The notes under the pieces are model-generated. The model searched no databases. It saw only the letters and a program-made list of their open reading frames with translations, and was not told the DNA's origin. Positions 25,219-33,324 of a stretch of 33,324 bases of DNA are shown in pieces; within the stretch, counting starts at the first letter, position 1; the number at the start of each line of letters is the position of its first letter. The translations under genes and the position numbers were made by a program. The stretch spans positions 1-33,324 of the forward strand of contig CANHNQ010000025.1 in assembly GCA_947462095.1 (NCBI GenBank). The letters are read 5' to 3'. This DNA is from Gemmatimonadota bacterium (GTDB lineage Bacteria > Gemmatimonadota > Gemmatimonadetes > Gemmatimonadales > Gemmatimonadaceae).

Positions 25219-26013
25219 TCAGCGCGGCACGTCGTCTCGCAGGGCCTCAAGATTCCGTGCGGGAATCGTGAGCCGGAGCAGGCGCCCGTCGGCGTCCGCC
25301 CAGAGGAGCCGCAGGTCGCCACTGCTGGTCGTGACCCGCCAGCGGCGTGCCTCGCGGCGGACACCAGCCACGACGATGGTGTCGGAGTGCGTTTCGAGCA
25401 CGAGACGGACGGCCCCTTGGCTGTTGGCGATGGGGGTGAGGCTGGGGAGCGTCACGCCGGCGCCGTCGGCGAGCCGGCGGTCGCGGACCAGCAGGGCATA
25501 CTGGACGATCCCATCGTCCTCGACGACCACCGCGCCGGGACGCAGCAGATATTCGCGCGCCGCTTCGCCCGTGGAACTGCGGGCCAGCGTCGCGAAGCGG
25601 CCGCGGACGCGCTGCCCGCCGAGGCGGAGCGTGACATCGGCTCCCCGTCGTTCCTCGACCGAGTAGCGCACCGGGGTACCGGCCGAGTCGGCCTCGAGGC
25701 GCATGGCGACCCGTCGATCGCCGAGCGCCGATTCCGAGCGGACTTCCAGTGTCCCGCCGTCCTGTGAGGTGACCCGTTGCACGGAAAACTGCTCGCGCCC
25801 CGCCCGCTGCCCATTCACCACGAGCGTGAAGCTCCCCACGTCGAGACGCAGTTGTGTCGGCGTCTGCGCCTGCACCGGCGGCTGCGTGTGCGACGGCGAT
25901 GGCGATGGCGCCGACGACGGGCGCCGCGCGGCCAGCAATGGCGCGACGAGGATCGTCGCGACGAGTGGCAGCGCCGCGGCAGGCCGTCGGCGGGAGCGGT
26001 GGAAACGGGGCAT
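25219..26013 (-). CDS. Secreted or membrane-anchored protein of unknown function
   Basis: A 264-residue protein that I do not recognise. The start MPRFHRSRRRPAAALPLVATILVAPLLAARRP looks like a signal peptide or anchor with an Arg-rich front, followed by a Ser/Pro/Gln-rich spacer. The rest is beta-rich with many charged residues (LDVGSFTLVVNGQRAGREQFSVQR, GDLRLLWADADGRLLRLTIP), resembling periplasmic domains that appear in outer-membrane or lipid-linked proteins. No catalytic motif is visible. It precedes the TolC operon on the same strand with a 115-base gap, so it may be functionally related. The frame is open far upstream, into the kinase gene on the other strand, but that part has no coding support. 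An outer-membrane biogenesis role is speculation. Confidence 0.65.
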   Translation of the reverse strand: MPRFHRSRRRPAAALPLVATILVAPLLAARRPSSAPSPSPSHTQPPVQAQTPTQLRLDVGSFTLVVNGQRAGREQFSVQRVTSQDGGTLEVRSESALGDRRVAMRLEADSAGTPVRYSVEERRGADVTLRLGGQRVRGRFATLARSSTGEAAREYLLRPGAVVVEDDGIVQYALLVRDRRLADGAGVTLPSLTPIANSQGAVRLVLETHSDTIVVAGVRREARRWRVTTSSGDLRLLWADADGRLLRLTIPARNLEALRDDVPR

Positions 26014-26080
26014 CACCGAAAGATAACCGCAAACGGCGCGCCCCTTCGCCATGGCGGGGTCAGCGGGGTATTGTGGGGCC

Positions 26081-29000
26081 ATGTCCTCCACACCCCGGGC
26101 CGCGCCCGCCGATTCGTGGCCATTGGGCTGGGTCGCCGCGACCTGTACCGCCATCGTCGCCTGCGCGCTCTGGCAGCAGGCGCCGGGGTGGCCGTCGCTG
26201 GCCGTCGCACTGATCGCGAGTGTCGGCGCCGCGTGGCGGCTCCCCACACTGCGGCGCCCGCGCGGGATTGCGGTGGTGACCGTCGTGCTGCTCGCCGTCA
26301 CGGTGACGGTGGCGCTGGGCGAGACGGCCACCCTGTTCTCGGTGCGCCGTGACTGGGCCGCGTGGTCGGCGGGCGAACGGGAAGATCGTGCGCAGCGCGT
26401 GGCAGCGAGTCTGACCGACGTCGCCTCGACCCTGCGACGGGTGGTCGAGGAGCGGGTGCTGGATTCGGCGGGCGTCGTGACGGCGCCGCTGCCGGATGCG
26501 GTGGAATCGGCGCTGCTGGTGTTCCGGAATGGCACCTTGGTGGCGCTTGCGGGGCAGACCCGCACGCCGGTGACCGCCGGAGCGCCGGTTGGCGTCCGTC
26601 TGGTGGACGGCGCGTTTCACACGTCGTTGGTGGCGCGCGCGCGCTCGGGCGACGGGCGGGTCGAGGCGGTGGCCGTCGTGCTGCTCGCCTCGGCGCCGCC
26701 GGCGGATCGCTTTGCGAAGCCGCTGTTGCGGACGCTGTGGGGCCGCGTCGATGTGGCGCACACGATCATCGAGTCTCCTGATTCGACCAGCGTGGCGCCC
26801 GGCGCGACGGTGGTGGTGGTTCCCGATGGCCCGAATCGGCTGGCGCGCGTGCGGACGCTGGATTTTTCAGAAGGCGAGACCCAGCTCGCGTTGCTCCAAC
26901 GTGCGCGCGCGCGCACGAATCTCTCACTCGGCCTCGCGCTGCTCGGGATGCTGATCTGCGCGTGGCGCCGACCGGCGCGCACCGGACAGCGGGTGGCGGC
27001 CGCGGCGGCGGCGCTCCTGGCGATCGCCGTGGCGCCGCTGACCGCGCTGTCGAATGTGTCCGCGCTGTTCGATCCGGCGAGCTACTTCGCCGCGATGGGG
27101 GGGCCGCTCACGTCGAACGTGGCGGCACTGCTCATCACGACCGCGCTCGCCCTCGCCGTGCTGCTCCTGGTGTTGCGCACGCGGCTCACGACGCGGTCGC
27201 GGTGGTTCGCGGTGGCGGTCGTGATGCTCGTGGCGTCGGGCGGTCCGTTTCTGTTGCGCGACCTGGCCCGCGGGATCGCGTTGCCGGCGGCCGGCGCGGG
27301 GTTCGGGTTGTGGATCGCGTGGCAGCTCGCGCTCGCCCTTGCGGGCGTGTCCATCCTGCTGGCTGGTGCCGCCGCGGGGCAGGCGGCACTCGGGTCGCGT
27401 CGCGGCGTGCCCGCGTCCGTCGCCCCGTTGCTCGCGCTCCTGACCGGCGTATTTGCGCCGGTGCTGTGGGACGCACCCGGCGGATGGCCGGCGTGGTATC
27501 CGGCGCTGTGGATTGCCGCGATCGGCTCGCTGGCGCTCACGCGTCGCGGCCTGGCGCAGGTCGCCGCGGCGGCCGTTGTGGCGGGGGCCGGGGCGGCCAC
27601 GCTCACCTGGGGCGCCACGGTGCGCGCCCGGATGGCACTGGCGCAGCACGACCTCGAACGGATCGAAGCGGTCGACGAGAATGCGTACCGTCTGCTCGAA
27701 CGGTTCGCGAGCTCGATGCGCGAAGAAACGCGGCCGGTGCGCAGCGCCGACGCGCTGTTGCGGCGTTATGCCGCGAGTGAGCTCGCCCTTGCCGGTTATC
27801 CGGCGCGGCTGGCGCGCTGGGTGCCGGGCAACACCTCGGCGCCGGTGTCTGATTTGGCGTTGGCCCCGGTGAACGACACGATCGGTGCGCAGGCGGTGAT
27901 CGCCATGATGGCGCGCGAAAGTGGTCTGGTGGAAATCCGCGCCGTTGGTGACGGACCGACCACACTGCTGGTGGCAGCGGTGCCGGCCCCGGACAGTGTC
28001 GTGACGACCATCGCCGTGCCGCCGCGTACGCGCTTGCTGCCGCTCGATCCATTCGCCGCCTTCACCGGCGTCACGGGCGCCCGGGGCACGGAGGCGCCGT
28101 ACAAGCTCGCGCTGGCCACGCCCTCGGCCGGTGACACGATTGCACAGGCGCTGGAGTGGCGCCGCCGTGGCGACGCCATGCACGGGGATGGTGTGGCCGG
28201 CACCGGGATCGACGTGCGTCGTGTGCATGTCGAAGTGGATCTCCGCTCCCTCGACGTGCTCCTCCCGCGCGGGGCACTGCTGGTGTTCCTCGACGTCATC
28301 GCCGTCATGCTCCTCTGGTCGGCCACCGCCCTCGCCGATGGGGCGCTTGGCCGACTGCTGCGACTGCGGCGCGCGCGATGGTCGCGCTCCTATCGCGTGC
28401 GCCTGAGCGGCGCGTTACTCACGTTCTTCATCGTGCCCGCCACGATCTTCGCGGCGTGGGCATGGTATCGCCTGCAGGACGACGACCGCGCGGCGCGCGA
28501 ACTGCTGGTTCGCGAAACGTTGCGGGTGGCGGCGGCCGAACAGGAACGGCGCTCCATCGGCACCGCGCCCTCGAGCACCGGCGCGCCGCTCTTTCTCTAT
28601 CGCAACGGCCAGCTCGTCACGGCCAGCGACTCACTGCTCGACGCGCTCGCGCCGCTCGGCCGATTGCTGCCGTTCTCGCTCGGCACCAGTGGCGTCAGGA
28701 CGGATGACTTCGGCACCGACGACGTGTTCACGACCCGGCGAATCGCGGTAGGCGATGCCCGCACGCTGGTGGGCTTCCGGCATCTGTCGCCGGCGAGTCC
28801 CTCGGTGTTGGCCACCCAGGCGCGCGGCGACGAGTTTGCGCTGGATGCCCGCCGCGAGGACCTCGGTGTGTTGCTCGTGTTCGCGACCATGCTCGGTGCG
28901 CTCGCCGCCCTCTGGTCGAGTGGCGTGGCGGCTCGGTCGCTGGCACGGCCCGTGGGGGCGCTGCGCGAGGCCGCGTTGGCCATCGCCGCGGGTGGCCGTG

Positions 29001-30145
29001 CACCGGTGCTGGGCGTCGCGCCGGCCACGGAATTCGCGCCGGTCTATCGTGCCTTCGGACGGATGGCGGATGATCTCGCCGTCAGCCGTGCCGCGCTCGA
29101 GGCCGCGCAGCAGCGTACGGAGGCGGTCCTCCAGCACGTCGCCAGCGGCGTGCTCGCCCTTCGAGCCGCCGAGAACGGGGGGACACCCGGTGGTGATATC
29201 CTGATCGCCAATCCGCGCGCGGAAGCGATGCTCGGCGTGTCGCTGCGCACGGCGGGCATGTCGTTGCGCGCGTTGCCGGCCACGCTCGCCCCCCTCGTGG
29301 AACGCTCCACCGCATTTCTTTCGGCCACGACTGACGAGGACGCGTTCGAGCTCATGGTCCTTGGGCGACAGATGCGCGCGCGACTGACGCGACTGCCGAG
29401 CGGCGCCGTGCTGACGCTCGATGACGTCACCGAGCTGGCGTCGGCGCAACGCGTGTTGGCGTGGGGCGAGATGGCGCGGCAAGTCGCGCATGAAATCAAG
29501 AATCCGCTCACGCCGATTCGCCTTGGCGTACAGCATCTGCTGCGCGCGTATCGCGATCAGCGTGGCGACTTTGGCACCATTCTGGACACCAACGTGTCGC
29601 GGGTGCTGGCGGAGATCGATCATCTCGACGAGATCGCCCGGGCATTCAGTCGGTACGGGACCGTGCCCGAGGATCGCGAGCCGCCCGTGCCGGTGGACGT
29701 CGCGGCGGTCGTGCAGGACGTCGTGGCGCTCGAGCGACTCGGGGAGGACGGCGAGCGCGAAGCCGGCATTCGCTGGGACATCGATGCGCCAGAACCCGGA
29801 CGGGAGCAGGTCGTCGCGATGGCCCAACGGGACGAGTTGAAGGAAGTGCTGCTCAACGTGCTCGAGAACGCGCGGCTCGCGGAGGCGGGGACGGTGTCGG
29901 TGCGGGTGGAGGGGACGGCGACGCACGTGGTCGTTGACGTGACGGACGATGGGTCGGGTATTGCGGCCGATGTCCTGCCGCAGGTCTTCGAGCCGCACTT
30001 CTCGACCCGCACGAGTGGCAGTGGTTTAGGCTTGGCGATCAGCCGCCGGTTGATCGAAGGCTGGGGGGGGACGATCGGACTGACGAGCACTCCGGGCGCC
30101 GGGACCACGGTTCGTCTCACACTTCGTCGTGCGGGTCGCACATGA
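26081..30145 (+). CDS. Very large multi-spanning NtrY-like sensor histidine kinase
   Basis: A 1354-residue kinase. The first ~530 residues hold about ten hydrophobic segments in two groups around a probable extracytoplasmic region. A second sensor region follows, then two more helices near residues 730-800, another extracytoplasmic segment and a last helix near 930 leading into HAMP (ARSLARPVGALREAALAIA). Next come a PAS-like segment (RTEAVLQHVASGVLAL), the H-box EMARQVAHEIKNPLTPIRLG with His1137, the N-box LLNVLENARLAE near 1257 and the G-boxes DDGSGIA and GSGLGLAISRRL. The H-box and HAMP-PAS order resemble NtrY, which is normally about 730-770 residues. No response regulator lies next to it. 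ATG 26081 is preferred over an earlier start at 26051 in the same frame. Confidence 0.88.
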   Translation: MSSTPRAAPADSWPLGWVAATCTAIVACALWQQAPGWPSLAVALIASVGAAWRLPTLRRPRGIAVVTVVLLAVTVTVALGETATLFSVRRDWAAWSAGEREDRAQRVAASLTDVASTLRRVVEERVLDSAGVVTAPLPDAVESALLVFRNGTLVALAGQTRTPVTAGAPVGVRLVDGAFHTSLVARARSGDGRVEAVAVVLLASAPPADRFAKPLLRTLWGRVDVAHTIIESPDSTSVAPGATVVVVPDGPNRLARVRTLDFSEGETQLALLQRARARTNLSLGLALLGMLICAWRRPARTGQRVAAAAAALLAIAVAPLTALSNVSALFDPASYFAAMGGPLTSNVAALLITTALALAVLLLVLRTRLTTRSRWFAVAVVMLVASGGPFLLRDLARGIALPAAGAGFGLWIAWQLALALAGVSILLAGAAAGQAALGSRRGVPASVAPLLALLTGVFAPVLWDAPGGWPAWYPALWIAAIGSLALTRRGLAQVAAAAVVAGAGAATLTWGATVRARMALAQHDLERIEAVDENAYRLLERFASSMREETRPVRSADALLRRYAASELALAGYPARLARWVPGNTSAPVSDLALAPVNDTIGAQAVIAMMARESGLVEIRAVGDGPTTLLVAAVPAPDSVVTTIAVPPRTRLLPLDPFAAFTGVTGARGTEAPYKLALATPSAGDTIAQALEWRRRGDAMHGDGVAGTGIDVRRVHVEVDLRSLDVLLPRGALLVFLDVIAVMLLWSATALADGALGRLLRLRRARWSRSYRVRLSGALLTFFIVPATIFAAWAWYRLQDDDRAARELLVRETLRVAAAEQERRSIGTAPSSTGAPLFLYRNGQLVTASDSLLDALAPLGRLLPFSLGTSGVRTDDFGTDDVFTTRRIAVGDARTLVGFRHLSPASPSVLATQARGDEFALDARREDLGVLLVFATMLGALAALWSSGVAARSLARPVGALREAALAIAAGGRAPVLGVAPATEFAPVYRAFGRMADDLAVSRAALEAAQQRTEAVLQHVASGVLALRAAENGGTPGGDILIANPRAEAMLGVSLRTAGMSLRALPATLAPLVERSTAFLSATTDEDAFELMVLGRQMRARLTRLPSGAVLTLDDVTELASAQRVLAWGEMARQVAHEIKNPLTPIRLGVQHLLRAYRDQRGDFGTILDTNVSRVLAEIDHLDEIARAFSRYGTVPEDREPPVPVDVAAVVQDVVALERLGEDGEREAGIRWDIDAPEPGREQVVAMAQRDELKEVLLNVLENARLAEAGTVSVRVEGTATHVVVDVTDDGSGIAADVLPQVFEPHFSTRTSGSGLGLAISRRLIEGWGGTIGLTSTPGAGTTVRLTLRRAGRT

Positions 30146-30173
30146 CGTTGCTTGGGGCGTTAAACTGTCTGTC

Positions 30174-31955
30174 ATGAGTCCGTCCGCGCCTCCTCCCGAC
30201 CATCGGCAAACCACGTCGCCGGCTCCGCATCTTGAGGCGTGGACGTTGCCCCCCGGCTGGTCGTGGGGGCACGAAGCAATTCAGCGCGAGCATCGGCACT
30301 ATCAGGAAGTCGTGGACGCCCTGGGGCGATCCCTCTCGCTGGTGAGCGCACCCGATGCGGCTCATCAGGACTGGCTGAAGCACGAGGCGCGCGCGTTGGC
30401 GCATCGCAATCACCCCTCGATTCCGACGACGTACCACTACTGGGCGTCGTATCAGGAGAGCCGACGTGGCCCCGGCTATCTCCGACGCTGGATCGGTGGG
30501 GAAACGGTGTATTCGCGCCTCACCCGCCTGGGGCCGGAGGCCATTCCGTTCGCGCTGCAGGTGCTGCGCGAAGCCGGCAGTACGCTGGCCTATCTGCACG
30601 ACACGGGTGCCTCGCACGGCGCGATTTCGGCGAGCACGATCTGGCTGACGCCCGGTGGGCGATTGTGGGTGCTCGGGTGGGAATGGGTGCTGCCGCGCGA
30701 ACAGCGGCCGGTCGGGCTGCAGCCCGATTCGGCGTACACGCCGTGGCCACCGGAGTGGTCGGCCGCCGAGTGGCGTCCCACGCCGGCCTCGGATCAGTGG
30801 CAGTTGGCGGCGATGCTGTTCACCATGCTCACGGGTGAGACGCCGCCGGAAGCGGATGTGCCGCCCATCTCGCTGCTGCGCCCGGACTGTCCACAGGCGC
30901 TGGCGGCGGTGATGGAGCGCGCCCTCGCCCCCAAGCCCGAGGACCGGTTCCCGAGCGTCGCCGCGATGCTGCGCGACATGGACCGGCACGTGTCGGTGCG
31001 GCAGGTGATGATCGCGCCCGAGGGGGACGAGTTGCCCACCGCGCTCGATTCGTCGGAGGCGCGTTTGCGGTGGGCCACGTCCGACGACTACGAGATTCTG
31101 TCGCCGCTCGGCCGCGGCATGTTCGGCAGCGTGTGGCGGGCCCGTGATCTGTCGCTGTCGCGCGAAGTCGCCATCAAGGTGCTGCATCCGCACATTGCCA
31201 AGGACGACACGGCCGTGGCGCGATTCCGCCGCGAAGCACGACTGGCCGCGCAACTCGCGCATGCGGCGATCGTGCCCATCTACGACACCGATAGCCGTGG
31301 CGACATCGTGTGGTACACGATGGAGCTGGCGGAAGGCGGATCGGTGGCCAGTCTCGTGTCGCGCAGCGGACCGCGTCAGTTTGAAGAGATCGCGCCGCAG
31401 GTGGATGAAGTCCTCGAAGCGCTGCATGCGGCGCACACGAGCGGCATCATCCACCGCGATCTGAAGCCCGAGAACATCCTCATCGATCGGTATCGCCGGT
31501 GGCGGATCGGTGACTTCGGCATCGCGTACGCGCTCGGGGAAGAGGGCGCCGGCACGTCGGGAACGCCGTCATTCGCGGCACCGGAGCAACTGCTGGGCGA
31601 GGCGCAGGGACCGGCGACCGACTGCTACGCGTTGGCGAGCATCGTGTACTTCGTCACGACGGGACGCGCACCGTTCGGCGACGGCCCGGCGGAGTCGATC
31701 CTCGCGCAGCAGCTCTCCGACACCCTTCCGGCGCGCCTTGCGGAAGATGGATGCCCCGAGGCACTCGGTGGCTGGCTACTGCGTGGTCTCGCGGCGCGGG
31801 TGGAAGATCGGTTCGAAGATGCGCTGGAAATGCGCATCGCGTGGCGACAGGTGGTGCGCGCGATGCGCCGGGCGGAAGACCAGCGTCCGTGGTGGCGTCG
31901 GCTTATCGAGGGGCTGCAGGAAGACGACCCCGACGAACCGCCTTCGGGTTGGTGA
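30174..31955 (+). CDS. Tandem pseudokinase-serine/threonine kinase
   Basis: A 593-residue cytoplasmic protein with two kinase-fold regions. The second (about residues 306-560) is complete: Gly loop GRGMFGSV (313-320), Lys335 in VAIKVL, Glu354, HRDLKPEN (427-434), DFG (447-449) and APE (469-471). The first (about 30-280) keeps the general outline (HEARALAHRNHPSIPTTYHYW, YLHDTGASHGAIS, SDQWQLAAMLFTMLTGE, PEDRFPS) but has HGAIS (148-152) where HRDLK belongs and LGW where DFG belongs, so it is likely inactive. No transmembrane helix or PASTA repeat follows. The start ATG is 28 bases after the histidine kinase stop, so the two may be cotranscribed. Confidence 0.88.
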   Translation: MSPSAPPPDHRQTTSPAPHLEAWTLPPGWSWGHEAIQREHRHYQEVVDALGRSLSLVSAPDAAHQDWLKHEARALAHRNHPSIPTTYHYWASYQESRRGPGYLRRWIGGETVYSRLTRLGPEAIPFALQVLREAGSTLAYLHDTGASHGAISASTIWLTPGGRLWVLGWEWVLPREQRPVGLQPDSAYTPWPPEWSAAEWRPTPASDQWQLAAMLFTMLTGETPPEADVPPISLLRPDCPQALAAVMERALAPKPEDRFPSVAAMLRDMDRHVSVRQVMIAPEGDELPTALDSSEARLRWATSDDYEILSPLGRGMFGSVWRARDLSLSREVAIKVLHPHIAKDDTAVARFRREARLAAQLAHAAIVPIYDTDSRGDIVWYTMELAEGGSVASLVSRSGPRQFEEIAPQVDEVLEALHAAHTSGIIHRDLKPENILIDRYRRWRIGDFGIAYALGEEGAGTSGTPSFAAPEQLLGEAQGPATDCYALASIVYFVTTGRAPFGDGPAESILAQQLSDTLPARLAEDGCPEALGGWLLRGLAARVEDRFEDALEMRIAWRQVVRAMRRAEDQRPWWRRLIEGLQEDDPDEPPSGW

Positions 31956-33318
31956 ACTCGCGGAATCCGAGTGCGCCGAGTTCGCGGCCCATGCCGGATT
32001 GCTTTACGCCGCCGAACGGATAGCGCGGGTCGGAGACCACCATCTCGTTCACGAACACCATCCCGGCATCGAGGGCGTCGATGCACTGCGTGGCGAGCGC
32101 GGGGTCGCGGGTCCACACACTGGCGCCCAATCCGAACGGGGTGTCGTTGGCCTTCGCGATCGCCGCCTCGACGTCGGACACGCGGAACACGGACGCCACC
32201 GGACCGAATAACTCTTCGCGTGCCGCAGGCGCGTGGTCCGGAATGTTCACCAGCACCGTCGGCGGATAGAAGAAACCGACGAGGCCGTCGGTGGGGCCAC
32301 CCACGAGCGCGACCGCCCCCGCCGCGATCGAGTCGGCCACCTGCTTCGCGAGGGTATCTCGGACACTCTCGGTGGCGATCGGTCCGATCTGTGTCGCGTC
32401 ATCGCGCGGATCGCCGACGCGCAGGGCGCGCATCCCGTCCACGAAACGCACGAGAAACTCGTCGTACACCGCGTCGCACACGATGAACCGTTTGGCCGCG
32501 ATGCACGACTGCCCGGAGTTCACGGTACGCGCGGCCACGGCCTGTGCGGCGGCCACGGCGACATCGGCATCGGGGAGCACGATGAACGGATCACTGCCGC
32601 CTAACTCCAGCACAACTTTCTTCAGGTACCGCCCCGCCACCGATGCCACGTGTCGGCCGGCACGATCACTGCCGGTCAATGTCACGCCCGCGATCCGGTC
32701 GTCGGCGATGACCCCATCGAGCGCCTCGATCTCGATGAACGCCACATGGCAGGGCGCGTCCGGTATCGACGCCTCAACGGCGCGGACCGCCGCCCGCGCT
32801 TCGGCGAAACAGGTGTCGAGTACGCGGGCACCGGCCGGCACGGAACCCGCCGGCTTGATCAGCACGCCGTTACCTGCGAGCAGCGTGGGGACGGCAAACC
32901 GGAGCGCCTGCCAGTAGGGGAAATTCCACGGCATAATGGCCAGCAGCGTGCCCAGCGGCGCGTACTGAACGCGGACGTCGGTCGTCTCGTCGTGCACAAT
33001 GACGTCGTCCGCGAGTGCGGCCTGCGCCAGGGCCGGTGCCTGGTCGCAAAGGGACACGCACTTGTCGACTTCCGCGCGGGCGGCCACGATCGGCTTTCCC
33101 ATCTCTATCGACAGCCACTCCGCGAGCGCTTCGCGATGTGCCCGCAGGGCCACCCCCAGCGCGTGCACGAAATGCCCCCGCTGCGCCGGCGTGGTGTGAC
33201 GCCACTGCTGCTGCTCGCGATGCACGCGGCTGATGAGCGCCTCGCGTTCGGCGGGCGCGAGCGGCGGGAACTCGTGTAAGGCGACGCCGGTCGCCGGATT
33301 CACTGCGCGGAATGTCAT
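31903..33318 (-). CDS. NAD(P)-dependent aldehyde dehydrogenase, succinate-semialdehyde type
   Basis: A 471-residue enzyme of the aldehyde dehydrogenase superfamily, most like succinate-semialdehyde dehydrogenases of the Sad/GabD group. Active-site parts are present: Asn132 in WNFPYW, Lys155 in IKPAG, Glu238 in LELGG and the catalytic Cys272 in NSGQSCIAAKRF. It is likely to oxidise succinic semialdehyde to succinate, or a related short aldehyde; the substrate cannot be fixed from sequence. The C-terminal end (about 17 codons, RRGRLPAAPR tail) overlaps the kinase gene by 53 bases in antisense. Its upstream region is outside the window. Confidence 0.92.
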   Translation of the reverse strand: MTFRAVNPATGVALHEFPPLAPAEREALISRVHREQQQWRHTTPAQRGHFVHALGVALRAHREALAEWLSIEMGKPIVAARAEVDKCVSLCDQAPALAQAALADDVIVHDETTDVRVQYAPLGTLLAIMPWNFPYWQALRFAVPTLLAGNGVLIKPAGSVPAGARVLDTCFAEARAAVRAVEASIPDAPCHVAFIEIEALDGVIADDRIAGVTLTGSDRAGRHVASVAGRYLKKVVLELGGSDPFIVLPDADVAVAAAQAVAARTVNSGQSCIAAKRFIVCDAVYDEFLVRFVDGMRALRVGDPRDDATQIGPIATESVRDTLAKQVADSIAAGAVALVGGPTDGLVGFFYPPTVLVNIPDHAPAAREELFGPVASVFRVSDVEAAIAKANDTPFGLGASVWTRDPALATQCIDALDAGMVFVNEMVVSDPRYPFGGVKQSGMGRELGALGFREFTNPKAVRRGRLPAAPR

Positions 33319-33324
33319 GCAAAG

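Noticed and set aside
26014-26565. Upstream extension of the secreted-protein frame (25219-26013)
   Set aside because: It is antisense to the histidine kinase, has Ser/Thr/Arg-rich composition and no recognisable feature, whereas the ATG at 26013 begins a sensible signal peptide.
26924-28228. Long minus-strand frame inside the histidine kinase gene
   Set aside because: Arg/His/Gly-rich translation with no motif; it is a shadow of the GC-rich kinase frame.
1-33324. tRNA, rRNA, CRISPR, insertion sequences, prophage or attachment sites
   Set aside because: No cloverleaf, direct-repeat array, transposase, integrase or target-site duplication was found by reading; only a computed search could exclude small ones.

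Overview
This GC-rich window carries a compact bacteriochlorophyll-a photosynthesis gene cluster at about 1.1-16.4 kb, with unrelated signalling and export genes on both sides. It encodes a type II (quinone-type) reaction centre with a tetraheme cytochrome, light-harvesting peptides of the purple-bacterial type, chlorophyllide a reductase, magnesium chelatase and a carotenoid O-methyltransferase. These are the genes of an anoxygenic phototroph with a purple-bacterial type of photosystem. The gene content, two different alpha antenna genes, the Ala/Pro-rich tails and the neighbouring MacB-type permeases and large kinases suggest a phototrophic Gemmatimonadota (Gemmatimonas phototrophica-like). 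That assignment is an inference from family knowledge, and a phototrophic proteobacterium cannot be excluded.

Layout. 1-914 (minus): a PP2C-like phosphatase cut by the window edge, and a TerY-like VWA protein. 1119-4937 (minus): the puf operon, pufB-pufA(short)-pufA(LH1-like)-pufL-pufM-pufC, with a terminator after pufC, a strong hairpin between the second pufA and pufL, and two hairpins in the pufB leader. 5122-6003 (plus): bchO, divergent from puf. 6076-11150 (minus): bchC-X-Y-Z, tightly coupled. 11253-12488 (minus): crtF with its own terminator. 12638-16410 (plus): bchI-bchD-puhE with overlapping ends. 16420-25103 (minus): a seven-gene export operon (TolC-like, MacA-like, one ATPase, four MacB/FtsX permeases). 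25219-26013 (minus): a secreted protein of unknown function. 26081-31955 (plus): a very large NtrY-like histidine kinase followed by a kinase with a pseudokinase-kinase tandem. 31903-33318 (minus): an aldehyde dehydrogenase that overlaps the kinase tail.

How it works together. BchI, BchD and BchO serve insertion of magnesium into protoporphyrin (the BchH subunit is not here). BchX/Y/Z reduce ring B of chlorophyllide a, and BchC oxidises the hydroxyethyl side chain on the way to bacteriochlorophyll a. The pigments are placed in PufL/PufM and the antenna peptides with help from PuhE, and PufC re-reduces the special pair. The three photosynthetic control regions (puf/bchO, bchC, crtF/bchI) share 18-bp TGT-N12-ACA palindromes in pairs spaced 25-26 bp apart and overlapping promoter-like elements. 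This is the signature of the aerobic repressor PpsR/CrtJ, so the set looks like one regulon. bchF, N, B, L, H, M, G, P, acsF/bchE and puhA are all absent, so the cluster must be split or continue elsewhere.

There is no gene-free stretch above 300 bases. The longest gaps are 915-1118 (holding the puf terminator), 4938-5121 (puf/bchO control region), 12489-12637 (crtF/bchI control region) and 25104-25218 (upstream of the export operon, where I see only a weak inverted repeat). I see no tRNA, rRNA, CRISPR array, transposase or insertion sequence.
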